Of a stretch of 64,000 nucleotides of DNA, positions 20,501 through 28,362 are shown piece by piece (the stretch's first letter is position 1; the number at the start of each line of letters is the position of its first letter). The notes under the pieces were generated by a model. The model had not been told where the DNA came from. It saw only the letters and a program-made list of their open reading frames with translations, and made no database searches. The stretch is taken from the NCBI RefSeq assembly GCF_037055275.1, contig NZ_CP146343.1, forward strand, positions 4,400,001 to 4,464,000, written 5' to 3'. The stretch comes from Pseudomonas sp. ML2-2023-3 (GTDB lineage: Bacteria > Pseudomonadota > Gammaproteobacteria > Pseudomonadales > Pseudomonadaceae). Position numbers and translations under genes: made by a program.

Positions 20501-20776
20501 TGACAGCAACTGCGCATAATCGGCGGTCAAGCCTTCGAAGTCCTGGCCATTGACGGCCAGGTCAAACGGACCGTAATCGGGGGCCGAGATGCCAAGACGC
20601 AAGGGGCCCTGTTGTTTGAGCCATTGCACTTCGGAAGGCTCAAGTACCACGCTGTACTCTTCAACACTCGAACGTCCCAACAGGCGCAATGTCTGCACCG
20701 ATGTTTCAGCGGCTGCGACGTACTGGCCAAGGACAAGCAGCAGCCCAGCAAGTCCCAGACATGCAAGAGTTTTCAA
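17516..20776 (-). CDS. BvgS/EvgS-like unorthodox hybrid sensor kinase
   Basis: This 1086-aa inner-membrane phosphorelay sensor has these domains in order: signal peptide (1-23, AAA-ET), two tandem periplasmic SBP_bac_3 Venus-flytrap domains (about 45-275 and 290-530), a membrane helix (about 537-560), HisKA with His596 in MSHEIRTPMN, HATPase (NAIKFTN, EDTGVGIS, GSGLGL), a receiver with its Asp in VVITDCSMP (830-945), and a C-terminal Hpt domain with AHGVKGGG. This is the BvgS layout, so signals flow His-Asp-His-Asp to the regulator encoded just upstream. The ORF begins with TTG at the base after the regulator stop, suggesting coupling. The ligand is unknown. Confidence 0.88.
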   Translation of the reverse strand: MKTLACLGLAGLLLVLGQYVAAAETSVQTLRLLGRSSVEEYSVVLEPSEVQWLKQQGPLRLGISAPDYGPFDLAVNGQDFEGLTADYAQLLSQLLHIDIEVKRYPSRPLAIEALKQGELDLLSSSNGFEAQDPQLVLSLAYADDSPALVTRISNRERPPVDLAGLRVAMLDHYLPPQKVKDFYPKATLQLYPSTLTAIGAVAFGQADVYLGDYISANYLINKNYLNNVQLADFSRLEDNPFSFAVRRDNPRLLRVVNAALAVIPPSARMTILRRWSSDGPQITNPWRFNPSPGEQRWMAMHPRIKVAINDQFVPLSFFDEQGTFKGLIADLLTKISAHTGLEFEAVRESTVAEGVKLVSSGKAHMLGGITSGTARENQLRFTRPYLTTPFVLTTRIGSDVPETLDEMSGRRVALVRGNVLREFIEQNYPGIQVVEADNPPAALSMVAEGAADAAVSALVSARYLVSRRFSKQLQITSTVGTQPEQIGFATASNDPQLNSILGKALMSITPGEMSELTGRWRTDIPVVESYWLRNRAAIIQGFAIAAALLLVAVAWITYLQRVIARRQQLMNELNVAKQSADEANRAKTTFLATMSHEIRTPMNAVIGMLELAMKKADQGVMDRFAIEVASVSARELLDLIGDILDIARIESGYLSLTPKRSNLKSLVEAVARMFDGLARQKHLSLICELSPASDTDVMIDPMRFKQVVSNMLSNAIKFTNVGAVRLKLNVEPAHDGQQVSVCLRVEDTGVGISDEDQSRLFSPFVQASNNTQSARSGSGLGLVISRELCEMMGGQLHLSSVQGAGTQVEITMVVPLLEPEEIAVDEAQQEVGSTRSLNVLVVDDYPANRMLLAQQLSYLGHRVADAENGALGLKAWRMGQFDVVITDCSMPVMDGYELARAVRSEEVALGRAPCQIFGFTANAQPEEAVRCREAGMDQCLFKPISLKDLSACLASGVPQGPSGKSADESDGQIDLTYLKQLSQGDDGVVHKLLAELAISNRQDLGALIELFVKDDYEGLSALAHGVKGGGKLIQARKLIECCEQLEEICRMAEPQGLAGAVDALHYSMEQLADELDRYAQADESHE

Positions 20777-21400
20777 TTAAATCAAATCATTGCGCTTGGC
20801 AAAATCTGCCAAATAAACGACCGACTTTATATTCAACTTCTCAATCAACCTCGCCTTGTAAGTACTGATGGTCTTACTGCTCAATATCATGTCTTCAGCA
20901 ATCTTCTTGTTACTCAAGCCACGGGCGAGCTGTTGCAATATGTACAACTCCCGGGCCGACAAGTGCTGAATCAACTCAACGTCGCTCATGTTTGCATCAC
21001 TGTTGCGTACCGAACTGGCCGCCAGGTACGGAAAAAACGTGTAACCATCCATGATTATTTTCACGGCCCTCAACAACTCGGTGAGATCCTGGCTTTTACT
21101 GATGAACCCTGCCGCCCCGGCTTTCATGCACCGTTGGGAATAAAACAGGGGGGACTGAGACGTCAGCACCAGAATACGGGTGTCCAGCCCTGCGACCCTG
21201 ATTCGATTGATCACCTCCAGGCCATCAAGGCCGGGCATGGTGATATCCAGGACAATCAGGTCAACATGATGCAAACGCGCCAATTGAACAGTGTCAGTGC
21301 CATTGGCCGCCTCAGCCACGACTTCATAACCCTGGCTTTCCAGCAGTACTTTCATGGCTGACCGAATAAGTGAATGATCATCCGCAATCAACACTTTCAT
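20777..21400 (-). CDS. NarL/FixJ-family response regulator (BvgA/EvgA-like)
   Basis: The 207-aa protein has an N-terminal receiver (acidic pair DD at 7-8, phosphoacceptor Asp52 in IVLDITMP) and a C-terminal LuxR-type helix-turn-helix (about 143-200, with GLSNKKIAEDM and SSKTISTYKARL). It is the expected final acceptor of the adjacent BvgS-like kinase, whose gene starts one base after its stop. CGGAGG lies nine bases before the ATG. An IS5-family element begins immediately upstream of that RBS, so the native promoter has been cut off. Confidence 0.88.
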   Translation of the reverse strand: MKVLIADDHSLIRSAMKVLLESQGYEVVAEAANGTDTVQLARLHHVDLIVLDITMPGLDGLEVINRIRVAGLDTRILVLTSQSPLFYSQRCMKAGAAGFISKSQDLTELLRAVKIIMDGYTFFPYLAASSVRNSDANMSDVELIQHLSARELYILQQLARGLSNKKIAEDMILSSKTISTYKARLIEKLNIKSVVYLADFAKRNDLI

Positions 21401-21415
21401 ACATTTAATCCTCCG

Positions 21416-21419
21416 CTAG
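21416..21419. repeat. IS5 target-site duplication, left copy (CTAG)
   Basis: CTAG fits the YTAR target duplicated by IS5-group elements. The right copy is at 23937-23940 and is itself split from its flank by the IS630 element. Confidence 0.6.
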
Positions 21420-21989
21420 GGAAACTCCGAACAAGTCTCCAAGTATGCTGAAATACAGCCTCACCACCTGCCCCGAGTGCGTCATGAGCCAGATGAGCTT
21501 TTCCGATTTCGAATACGCGGGCAAGCGCAAGCAAACACGCCGCGAACGGTTCCTCGCCGAGATGGATCAGGTCGTGCCCTGGAGCGGTTTACTGGCGTTG
21601 ATCGAGCCGTATTATCCGAAGGCTGGTGGTGGCCGAAAACCGTATCCGCTGGAAACCATGCTGCGCATTCACTTGCTGCAAAACTGGTTCTCGCTGAGCG
21701 ATCCTGCCATGGAAGAAGCGCTGTATGAAATCACGCCCATGCGCCAGTTTGCGCACTTGACCCTGAGCGCGCCGATCCCTGAAGACACCACGATCATGAA
21801 CTTCCGACACCTGCTGGAGAATCATAAGTTGGCGCCGGCGATCCTGGCGGTCATCAACGGTTATTTGCAGGAGAAAGGCCTCTCGCTGCGCCAGGGCACC
21901 ATCGTCGATGCGACGATTATCCACGCGCCCAGTTCGACTAAAAACGAGCACGGTAAACGCGATCCAGAGATGCATCAGACGAAGATGTA

Positions 21990-22234
21990 TGGTCAGCCCA
22001 CCTCCCGCAAGCCAGCGTGATGAACGGTAAAACATGCTTGCGCTAATGTATCCGGGCTCATTGTGAGCACGGTCATTAGTGCTCGGCCCTTGATGAGAAG
22101 TCGCTCCCAACAGTCCTTGATAAAAGGATCAGCTACGAAAAAAGCTATCTTCGTCTTCAGGTTTTCAGTCGGGATGTTTGCCGTTTATCGTCATCATCAC
22201 TGTCGTCGCAAAAGCCGGTGGTAATTCGGTTAGA
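21990..22234 (-). ncRNA. Candidate seekRNA/bridge RNA of the IS1111 element
   Basis: IS1111-group elements are known to encode a guide RNA in the long non-coding end downstream of the transposase. This segment holds hairpins (GAGCAC/GTGCTC at 22065-22084; TCCTT/AAGGA near 22115-22131). Its RNA-sense strand contains AGACGAAGAT (22156-22147), identical to the left insertion junction at 21977-21986. RNA limits are not defined; the feature spans the whole non-coding end. Confidence 0.5.
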
Positions 22235-23251
22235 TCAAGCCGTTTGTTCCACGTTGTAGCTACCGCCTCGGGCTAACACAGCCCAGACGATTCTTGCCAT
22301 TTTGTTGGCTAGCGCACAGGCGACCTTGTTCGGCGGCTTGCGAGCCAAAAGCTTTCTTACCCAGGCTCCGAGCGCATCGTTTCGCTTGTCGATTCGGATC
22401 ATCAGTGCGTGAGCGCCTTGCACCAGTAGGCTGCGCAGATACTTGTCGCCGCGTTTGCTGATGCCGAGCAAGCTCGTCTTGCCACCGGTTGAATACTGTC
22501 GAGGCACCAACCCGAGTGAGGCGGCAAAGTCGCGCGAGCTTTTGTAAGTCGAAGCGTCGCCGACATCGGCCAGCAGCGCGCTAGCGGTGAGAGGGCCGAT
22601 GCCGGGGATGCTCAACAAGCGCATGCCGGCTGCGTCCTCGGACAGTTGCTGTTTGATCTCGACATCGATGGTTTTGATATCTCGAGTCAGGCGTTGAATA
22701 TCGAGCAGCATTCGCTCAACCGCATTGCGCAGTCGAATCGGCAGTTCGTGGTTTTCCATTAACGCCGGTACCTGCTCCAGAGCCGCATATCCAACGGGGA
22801 AAATGATGCCGAACTCCAACAGAAAGCCGTGCACCTGGTTGATGATTCCCGTGCGATTATCCACCCAAGACTTGCGCAGCTTGTGCTCGGTCGACAGGAT
22901 CTGCTGTTCAAGGGTCTTTACCGGAACCGAGTGGGTTCTGGGTCGCGACGCTGCTTCGCAGATGGCCTCTGCATCGATAAAGTCATTCTTGTTGCCGGTG
23001 ACGTAGGCCTTTACATGCTGCGCCGCGATTAATTGCACTCGATGGCCTAAGCTTTCGATCTGCCTAGCCAGCCACTGCGAGCCGCCGCAGGACTCCATGG
23101 CAATTTTGCAGGTTGGCAACTGCGTCAGATACGGCAGCAATTGGCTACGATTGAGCTTCTTGCGCAAGAGCTGGTTTCCTCTGGCGTCCTGGCCATGCAA
23201 GTGGAAGGTATTCTTGCCGATATCAATACCCAGAAGCGTCACGGTATTCAT
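22235..23251 (-). CDS. IS110-family (IS1111 group) transposase
   Basis: This 338-aa DEDD recombinase has a RuvC-like N-terminal domain: LLGIDIGKNTFHLHG with the first Asp, KIAMESCGGSQWLA with the Glu, and NKNDFIDAEAICEAA with the last Asp pair. The C-terminal Tnp_20 domain contains LLSIPGIGPLTASALLADVGD and the serine-bearing GGKTSLLGISKRGDKYLR. Length is typical and no defect is seen, so it may be active. It is encoded opposite to the host IS5 transposase. Confidence 0.92.
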   Translation of the reverse strand: MNTVTLLGIDIGKNTFHLHGQDARGNQLLRKKLNRSQLLPYLTQLPTCKIAMESCGGSQWLARQIESLGHRVQLIAAQHVKAYVTGNKNDFIDAEAICEAASRPRTHSVPVKTLEQQILSTEHKLRKSWVDNRTGIINQVHGFLLEFGIIFPVGYAALEQVPALMENHELPIRLRNAVERMLLDIQRLTRDIKTIDVEIKQQLSEDAAGMRLLSIPGIGPLTASALLADVGDASTYKSSRDFAASLGLVPRQYSTGGKTSLLGISKRGDKYLRSLLVQGAHALMIRIDKRNDALGAWVRKLLARKPPNKVACALANKMARIVWAVLARGGSYNVEQTA

Positions 23252-23939
23252 GAGAGATCCTCCTTCGGTAAAGAGAGAAACCCAGTAAGTCTAGACTCAC
23301 TGGGTTTCTCGAGCAGGGCTGACCATCTCATTAAAGGCAATCAATATTTCTTCGGAATGAAGGCCCATATTGGTGCCGACGTTGAGTCGGGGCTGGTTCA
23401 CCACGTTCACGGCACCGCGGCGAATGTAGCCGATGTCACTCAGGTTGCCGAACTGCTGCACGGCGAGGAAAACGCGGTCTACGCTGATGCTGGTTACACC
23501 GGTGTCGAGAAGCGCGAAGAGCATGAAAACCGTGAAGTGGTTTGGCAAATCGCCGCGCGACGCAGCACCTATTCCAAGCTGAGCAAGCGCAGCGTGCTGT
23601 ACAAAGCCAAGCGCAAAATCGAGTACCTCAAGGCCCAGACACGGGCCAAGGTCGAACACCCATTTCGGGTGATCAAACGTCAGTTCGGTTATGTGAAAGT
23701 GCGCTTTCGCGGCCTGATGAAAAACACCGCTCAATTGACCACGCTGTTTGCCTTGTCCAATTTATGGATGGCTCGAAAAAAGCTGATGGGTATGGGCTAA
23801 TTACGCACGTAACACGGAGAAATGGGCTGACAAGCTCGCCAAGGCGGCGCGTACGGGATATTTCGCGATCAATAGCGCCAAATTCAGCGGGATTTTCAAC
23901 TTACTGCGCGGTTGCGGCAAGTTGATCGGAGCTTCCCTA

Positions 23940-25120
23940 GTGTCGTGAGCGGTTAGTTTATTTTCTAACGTACCACGATATACTGTGCACCCCTCGCCCC
24001 GAGATGGTTCCAGGCATGCCTCGTCCAATTGCTCCCTTTGCACTACAGCCCGCCGACGTTCTTACGCTTCAAGGTTGGCTGCGCATGAGTACGCTGGAGC
24101 AGAGCCTTGCTCAGCGGGCGCGGATACTGCTTTTGCTCAATGAAGGGGTGACGCCCATTGCCATCTGTGGGCAATTACTGATCACGACACCGACCGTGTT
24201 CAAGTGGCGAAAGCGTTATCTGGCGTCGGGCATCGACGGCCTGAACGACCTGCCGCGTAGCGGTCAGCCTTTGAAGCTGGGTGCTGAGAAAGTCAAAGAA
24301 ATCCTGACCCTGACAACGCACCGGGTTCCCAAGGAAGCAACGCACTGGAGCGTCCGGTTGATGGCCAAGTACGCTCGCGTTACCACCTGGCAAGTCCGGC
24401 AGATATGGGCTGCGTCGGATCTCAAGCCGCACCGACTGAAGACATTCAAGATCAGCAACGATCCGCACTTCGCTGAGAAGGTCATCGATGTGGTCGGGCT
24501 GTACCTGAGCCCTCCGGACAACGCCATGGTGCTGTCGGTTGACGAGAAAACTCAGATCCAAGCGCTGGATCGTACTCAGCCAATGCTGCAACTTCGGCCT
24601 GGGCAGATCGAGCGGCGAACCCATGATTACAAGCGCCATGGCACGGCGAGCTTGTACGCCGCGTTCGACATCATGACCGGTGAAGTAATGGGCCGGATTA
24701 CCCAGCGGCACCGGGCCAAGGAGTTCCTGGATTTCCTCCGGCAGATTGATAAGAACACGCCTGCCGAGTTGGATCTCCATGTGATCCTGGATAACAGTTC
24801 GACCCACAAAACCCCAGCGATCAAGGCCTGGCTGGAAAAACATCCGCGCTTCAAGCTGCACTTCACGCCGACCAGTGCGTCCTGGCTAAACGCGGTGGAA
24901 GGCTGGTTTTCACAGCTGGAGAGACGCGCACTGTATCGAGGTGTCTTCACCAGTGTTACTGATCTGAAAGTCGCGATCCGCCAGTTCATTACTGCTCATA
25001 ACGAGCATTCAGCCAAGCCGTTCAAGTGGACAAAGACCGCAGCGGCCATCATCAGCTCGGTACATATGGCAAAGCTGAGTGTGATGAAGAATAAGCTAAT
25101 GAACTAACCGCTCGAGACAC
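23940..25120 (+). mobile_element. IS630-family insertion sequence, intact
   Basis: The 23-base terminal inverted repeats begin GTGTC and share GAGCGGTTAGTT, agreeing at 20 of 23 positions. They are flanked by TA on both sides (23938-23939 and 25121-25122), the IS630 target. Length is 1181 bp with one complete transposase. The TA lies inside the CTAG duplication at the right end of the IS5 element, so this insertion came after it. Confidence 0.85.
24004..25107 (+). CDS. IS630-family transposase
   Basis: The 367-aa protein has an N-terminal helix-turn-helix (about 20-90, GVTPIAICGQLLITTPTVFKW) and a DDE catalytic domain. The acidic residues are Asp in VLSVDEKTQIQALDR, Asp in LHVILDNSSTHKTP and Glu in SWLNAVEGWFSQLERRAL. 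It is a single unshifted frame of normal size and looks functional. The stop lies 13 bases inside the right end of the element. Confidence 0.92.
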   Translation: MVPGMPRPIAPFALQPADVLTLQGWLRMSTLEQSLAQRARILLLLNEGVTPIAICGQLLITTPTVFKWRKRYLASGIDGLNDLPRSGQPLKLGAEKVKEILTLTTHRVPKEATHWSVRLMAKYARVTTWQVRQIWAASDLKPHRLKTFKISNDPHFAEKVIDVVGLYLSPPDNAMVLSVDEKTQIQALDRTQPMLQLRPGQIERRTHDYKRHGTASLYAAFDIMTGEVMGRITQRHRAKEFLDFLRQIDKNTPAELDLHVILDNSSTHKTPAIKAWLEKHPRFKLHFTPTSASWLNAVEGWFSQLERRALYRGVFTSVTDLKVAIRQFITAHNEHSAKPFKWTKTAAAIISSVHMAKLSVMKNKLMN

Positions 25121-25221
25121 TAGCTAGCCGAGCATCAGCGTATATCAGGCACAAACATATCGTTTTGAATAGGTACGGCAAGCCAAAGCCTGGAAAAAAC
25201 GACCTGATGAATGACACTGAA

Positions 25222-25242
25222 AGTATAGGACAGTTCTTACGA
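25222..25242 (-). promoter_or_regulatory. Possible displaced native promoter of the two-component operon
   Basis: On the minus strand TATACT (25227-25222) is a good -10 hexamer overlapping the imperfect palindrome TAAGAACTGTCCTA (25239-25226). Removing the IS stack would place it about 115 bases before the response-regulator start. No clear -35 was found. The assignment is inference. Confidence 0.35.
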
Positions 25243-25390
25243 ACATAATCTCCAAAGTCCACAATATCTATGCGCAACATACCGTACCCCGTTCGAAATC
25301 GAGCCGGGGATGATCGCTAATCGGAGACGATCTACGAGAAGGGAAAACACCATCTGATTTGTAGGTTTTTTCCCAAGATATGGATCCAAA

Positions 25391-25410
25391 AGCCGAATAA
25401 CGATTCGGCT
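25391..25410 (-). terminator. Rho-independent terminator of mgtA
   Basis: Perfect 8-bp stem AGCCGAAT/ATTCGGCT with a four-base loop, followed on the minus strand by TTTTGG. It lies about 25 bases past the mgtA stop. The rest of 25128-25434 holds no gene. Confidence 0.8.
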
Positions 25411-25434
25411 CCCTTTAGATGTCAAAGTTAATTC

Positions 25435-28197
25435 TTATTGCCATCCAAACTTGCGAATGTAGAACCCTTTTACCGCCTGGGTCAGCGCCATGTAGGCCAG
25501 CAAAATCATTGGTAAGAACACAAAGTACAACCCCGGCAACGCCTGCAACTTGAAGTAGCCTGCCAAAGGCCCCATTGGCAGGAAAATGCCAACGGCCATG
25601 ATTATCCCCGTCATGACCATCAACGGCATTGCCGCGCGGCTTTGAAGGAACGGGATTTTCGGTGTACGTATCATGTGGACGATCAGGGTTTGGGTCAGCA
25701 AACCGACCACAAACCAGCCTGACTGAAACAGGGTCTGGTGTTCGGGTGTGTTGGCTTTGAAGACGTACCACATCAGCCCAAAAGTCAGGATGTCGAAGAC
25801 CGAGCTGATCGGCCCAAAGAACAACATGAAACGCCCGACATCAGCAGGCTGCCAGCGCTGCGGTTTTTTCAGCATTTCCTCATCGACGTTATCGAACGGG
25901 ATGGCAATTTGTGACACGTCGTAAAGCAGGTTCTGCACCAGCAAGTGCATTGGCAACATTGGCAGAAACGGAATAAACGCACTGGCGACCAACACCGAGA
26001 ACACATTGCCGAAGTTCGAGCTGGCAGTCATTTTGATGTACTTGAGCATGTTGGCAAAGGTGCGGCGCCCTTCCAGCACACCCTCCTCCAGCACCATGAG
26101 GCTTTTTTCCAACAGAATGATGTCAGCTGCCTCCTTGGCGATGTCTACCGCACTGTCCACCGAAATCCCGATATCTGCCGTGCGCAACGCCGGGGCATCG
26201 TTGATCCCGTCGCCCATAAAGCCGACCACATGACCATTGGCCTTGAGCAAACGCACGATACGTTCCTTGTGCGTGGGGGTAAGCCGGGCAAATACGTTGG
26301 TGGTTTCCACTGCCTCCGCCAACTGGGCATCACTCATGCGCTCAATGTCGTTGCCCATCAGCAGGCCCTGTTGCTCCAGGCCGACCTCCCGACAGATTTT
26401 GGCCGTAACCAATTCGTTATCGCCGGTCAGCACTTTTACGGCAACGCCATGCTCGGCCAACGCCTTGAGCGCCGGGGCGGTGCTCTCCTTGGGAGGGTCC
26501 AGGAACGCCACATAGCCAATCAGCGTCAGTTCCTGTTCATCCGCCAGGCTGTAAGTGTCCCGCCCCCCGGTCATTGGCCGCGCAGCCACGGCCACAACCC
26601 GCAAGCCTTCCTCGTTGAATTCGGCGGTCACCTGGCGAATACGCGCCAGCAACGGGTCACTCAGGGCTTCTTCCTGATCGCCATGGCGCACGGTGTTACA
26701 CACGGACAGCACTTCTTCGACAGCCCCCTTGCAGATCAGCAGATGAGGCTGATCCTGCTCGGCCACCACCACCGACATGCGTCGGCGGGTAAAGTCGAAC
26801 GGGATTTCATCCACCTTGCTGAAAGCCGTGCCCACGTTCAGCTCACGGTGAACCTCAACATGCTCCAGCACCGCCACGTCCAGCAGGTTCTTCAAGCCGG
26901 TCTGGTAGTAGCTATTGAGATAGGCCATTTCCAGCACATCGTCAGACTCTTGCCCCCACACATCAACGTGTCGGGCCAGAAAAATCTTGTCCTGGGTCAG
27001 GGTGCCGGTCTTGTCGGTGCACAGCACATCCATCGCGCCAAAGTTCTGAATCGCATCCAGGCGTTTGACGATGACTTTTTTACGGGACAAAAACACCGCA
27101 CCCTTGGCCAGGGTCGAGGTCACAATCATCGGCAACATTTCCGGGGTCAGCCCCACGGCCACCGACAACGCGAACAGCAAGGCTTCGGTCCAGTCCCCCT
27201 TGGTAAAACCATTGATAAAGAGCACCAGCGGCGCCATCACAAACATGAAGCGGATGAGTAGCCAACTGATGTTGTTGACCCCGGTCTGAAACGAAGTCGG
27301 GCCACGATCGGTCGCACCCACCCGTTGGGCCAGCGCGCCAAAATAGGTGTTATTACCCGTGGTCAGTACCACCGCCGTCGCCGCACCGGAGACCACGTTG
27401 GTGCCCATGAACAAGATATTTTCCAGCTCCAGCGGGTTGCTGGTCTGGTTGTCAAACTGACGCGAAAACTTCTCCACCGGCATGGACTCACCGGTCATCG
27501 CCGCCTGGCTGACAAACAAGTCCTTGGCACTTAGCACCCGGCAATCGGCCGGAATCATGTCGCCTGCCGACAACACAATCAGATCACCCGGCACCAGTTG
27601 CTTGATCGGCAATTCGATACGCTGCGCGTCCCTGATTTGCCGAGCGGCTCCCGAAAACCGGCCAAACATCGGCGAAGTGTCAGCACCAAAGTCTCGGCGC
27701 ATCACCGTGGCGGTGTTGCTCACCATTTCCTTGAGCGCGTCAGCCGCCTTGTTGGACTTTGCCTCCTGCCAAAAACGCAGCACGGTCGACAGCACCACCA
27801 TGGTGCTGATCACCACGGCCGCCTGTACGTCATCGGTGGCCAGCGACACACCTGCGAGCAAGGTCAGCAGCAGGTTGAACGGGTTTTTGTAGCAGTGCCA
27901 CAAATGCACCCAGCGACTGAGCGGCTGTTCGTGCTCAACCTCATTGAGCCCGTGTTGCTGACGCAACGCATCGACCTCGGCATCACTCAACCCGTCGGTG
28001 TGGGTGCCCAGGTTGTCGATCAATAACGCGCTGTCGCTGTTGGCAGCGACCACCAGGGTTTGCGCCAGAGTCGGTGGTACTTCCCGACTGACCGTGGTGT
28101 TGGTCAGGCTGTCGAGCAAGGCCAGGCGCCGAAAGTGCCGGCCGAAATGGCGAGTACGCAAAAAGCCTGCGAAGAATTCTTTCAGGGCGAGTTTCAT
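25435..28197 (-). CDS. mgtA: Magnesium-translocating P-type ATPase
   Basis: This inner-membrane P3B ATPase imports Mg2+ under limitation. From the chosen start it is 920 aa. Features in order are the actuator TGESMPVEK, the phosphorylated aspartate in DKTGTLTQD, the hinge GDGINDAPALR and about ten membrane helices. The N-terminus MKLALKEFFAGFLRTRHF matches Pseudomonas MgtA, and AGGAG lies seven bases before this ATG. The same frame is open upstream to 28254 (an extension starting MSEVPQWHVRSRRRSST), which I consider leader or unused. A 10-bp hairpin lies just upstream, and a terminator follows. Confidence 0.9.
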   Translation of the reverse strand: MKLALKEFFAGFLRTRHFGRHFRRLALLDSLTNTTVSREVPPTLAQTLVVAANSDSALLIDNLGTHTDGLSDAEVDALRQQHGLNEVEHEQPLSRWVHLWHCYKNPFNLLLTLLAGVSLATDDVQAAVVISTMVVLSTVLRFWQEAKSNKAADALKEMVSNTATVMRRDFGADTSPMFGRFSGAARQIRDAQRIELPIKQLVPGDLIVLSAGDMIPADCRVLSAKDLFVSQAAMTGESMPVEKFSRQFDNQTSNPLELENILFMGTNVVSGAATAVVLTTGNNTYFGALAQRVGATDRGPTSFQTGVNNISWLLIRFMFVMAPLVLFINGFTKGDWTEALLFALSVAVGLTPEMLPMIVTSTLAKGAVFLSRKKVIVKRLDAIQNFGAMDVLCTDKTGTLTQDKIFLARHVDVWGQESDDVLEMAYLNSYYQTGLKNLLDVAVLEHVEVHRELNVGTAFSKVDEIPFDFTRRRMSVVVAEQDQPHLLICKGAVEEVLSVCNTVRHGDQEEALSDPLLARIRQVTAEFNEEGLRVVAVAARPMTGGRDTYSLADEQELTLIGYVAFLDPPKESTAPALKALAEHGVAVKVLTGDNELVTAKICREVGLEQQGLLMGNDIERMSDAQLAEAVETTNVFARLTPTHKERIVRLLKANGHVVGFMGDGINDAPALRTADIGISVDSAVDIAKEAADIILLEKSLMVLEEGVLEGRRTFANMLKYIKMTASSNFGNVFSVLVASAFIPFLPMLPMHLLVQNLLYDVSQIAIPFDNVDEEMLKKPQRWQPADVGRFMLFFGPISSVFDILTFGLMWYVFKANTPEHQTLFQSGWFVVGLLTQTLIVHMIRTPKIPFLQSRAAMPLMVMTGIIMAVGIFLPMGPLAGYFKLQALPGLYFVFLPMILLAYMALTQAVKGFYIRKFGWQ

Positions 28198-28252
28198 GGT
28201 GCTACTCCTGCGACGCGAGCGCACATGCCACTGAGGGACTTCGCTCATGATC

Positions 28253-28282
28253 AAAACGCCGGTAGCTGATGCCCGGCGTTTT
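28253..28282 (-). terminator. Strong hairpin between the giant gene and mgtA (terminator or attenuator)
   Basis: Perfect 10-bp stem AAAACGCCGG/CCGGCGTTTT around a 10-base loop; read on the minus strand it ends in GTTTTGATC. It could simply terminate the giant upstream gene, 80 bases away. Because it also lies only 56 bases before the mgtA start, an attenuator role in an mgtA leader is possible. Confidence 0.6.
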
Positions 28283-28362
28283 AAAGAGTAAGCCGTAAGA
28301 AGGATGACGTTTTATCTATCAGAATATTCTTCAGGATCGGTTCAGCCCGGGATGGGCCCGGA

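Larger units (their letters stand above)
21985..23332 (-). mobile_element. IS110-family element, IS1111 group
   Basis: The boundaries were inferred by rejoining the interrupted IS5 transposase. Sub-terminal inverted repeats ATGGTCAGCCC (21989-21999) and GGGCTGACCAT (23316-23326) lie a few bases inside the ends, as is usual in the IS1111 group. The element reads on the minus strand: about 80 bases before the transposase and about 250 non-coding bases after it. No target duplication is seen. Exact ends may shift by a few bases. Confidence 0.8.
21484..23800 (+). pseudogene. IS5-family transposase, split by IS1111 insertion
   Basis: The N-terminal part (to about 21984) reads [17 protein letters not shown] onward to RDPEMHQTK, and the C-terminal part (from about 23333) resumes at KGNQYFFGMKAHIGADVESG and runs to the stop at 23800. 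Together they make one complete IS5 transposase with its DDE domain ([23 protein letters not shown]-type segments). The reading frame is interrupted by about 1.35 kb of another element, so no functional protein is expected. Start assumed at the ATG at 21484; 21445 is also open. Confidence 0.85.
21420..23936 (+). mobile_element. IS5-family insertion sequence, disrupted
   Basis: Terminal inverted repeats GGAAACTCCGA (left) and TCGGAGCTTCC (right) differ at one position and are flanked by CTAG. With the inserted IS1111 element removed it is about 1.17 kb, the normal IS5 size. The transposase gene is broken, so it cannot move on its own. It sits about 16 bases upstream of the response-regulator start codon. 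Confidence 0.85.

Noticed and set aside
25945..27261. 438-codon frame opposite mgtA
   Set aside because: Antisense shadow of a well-conserved ATPase; composition rich in His/Gln/Arg typical of reversed coding DNA.
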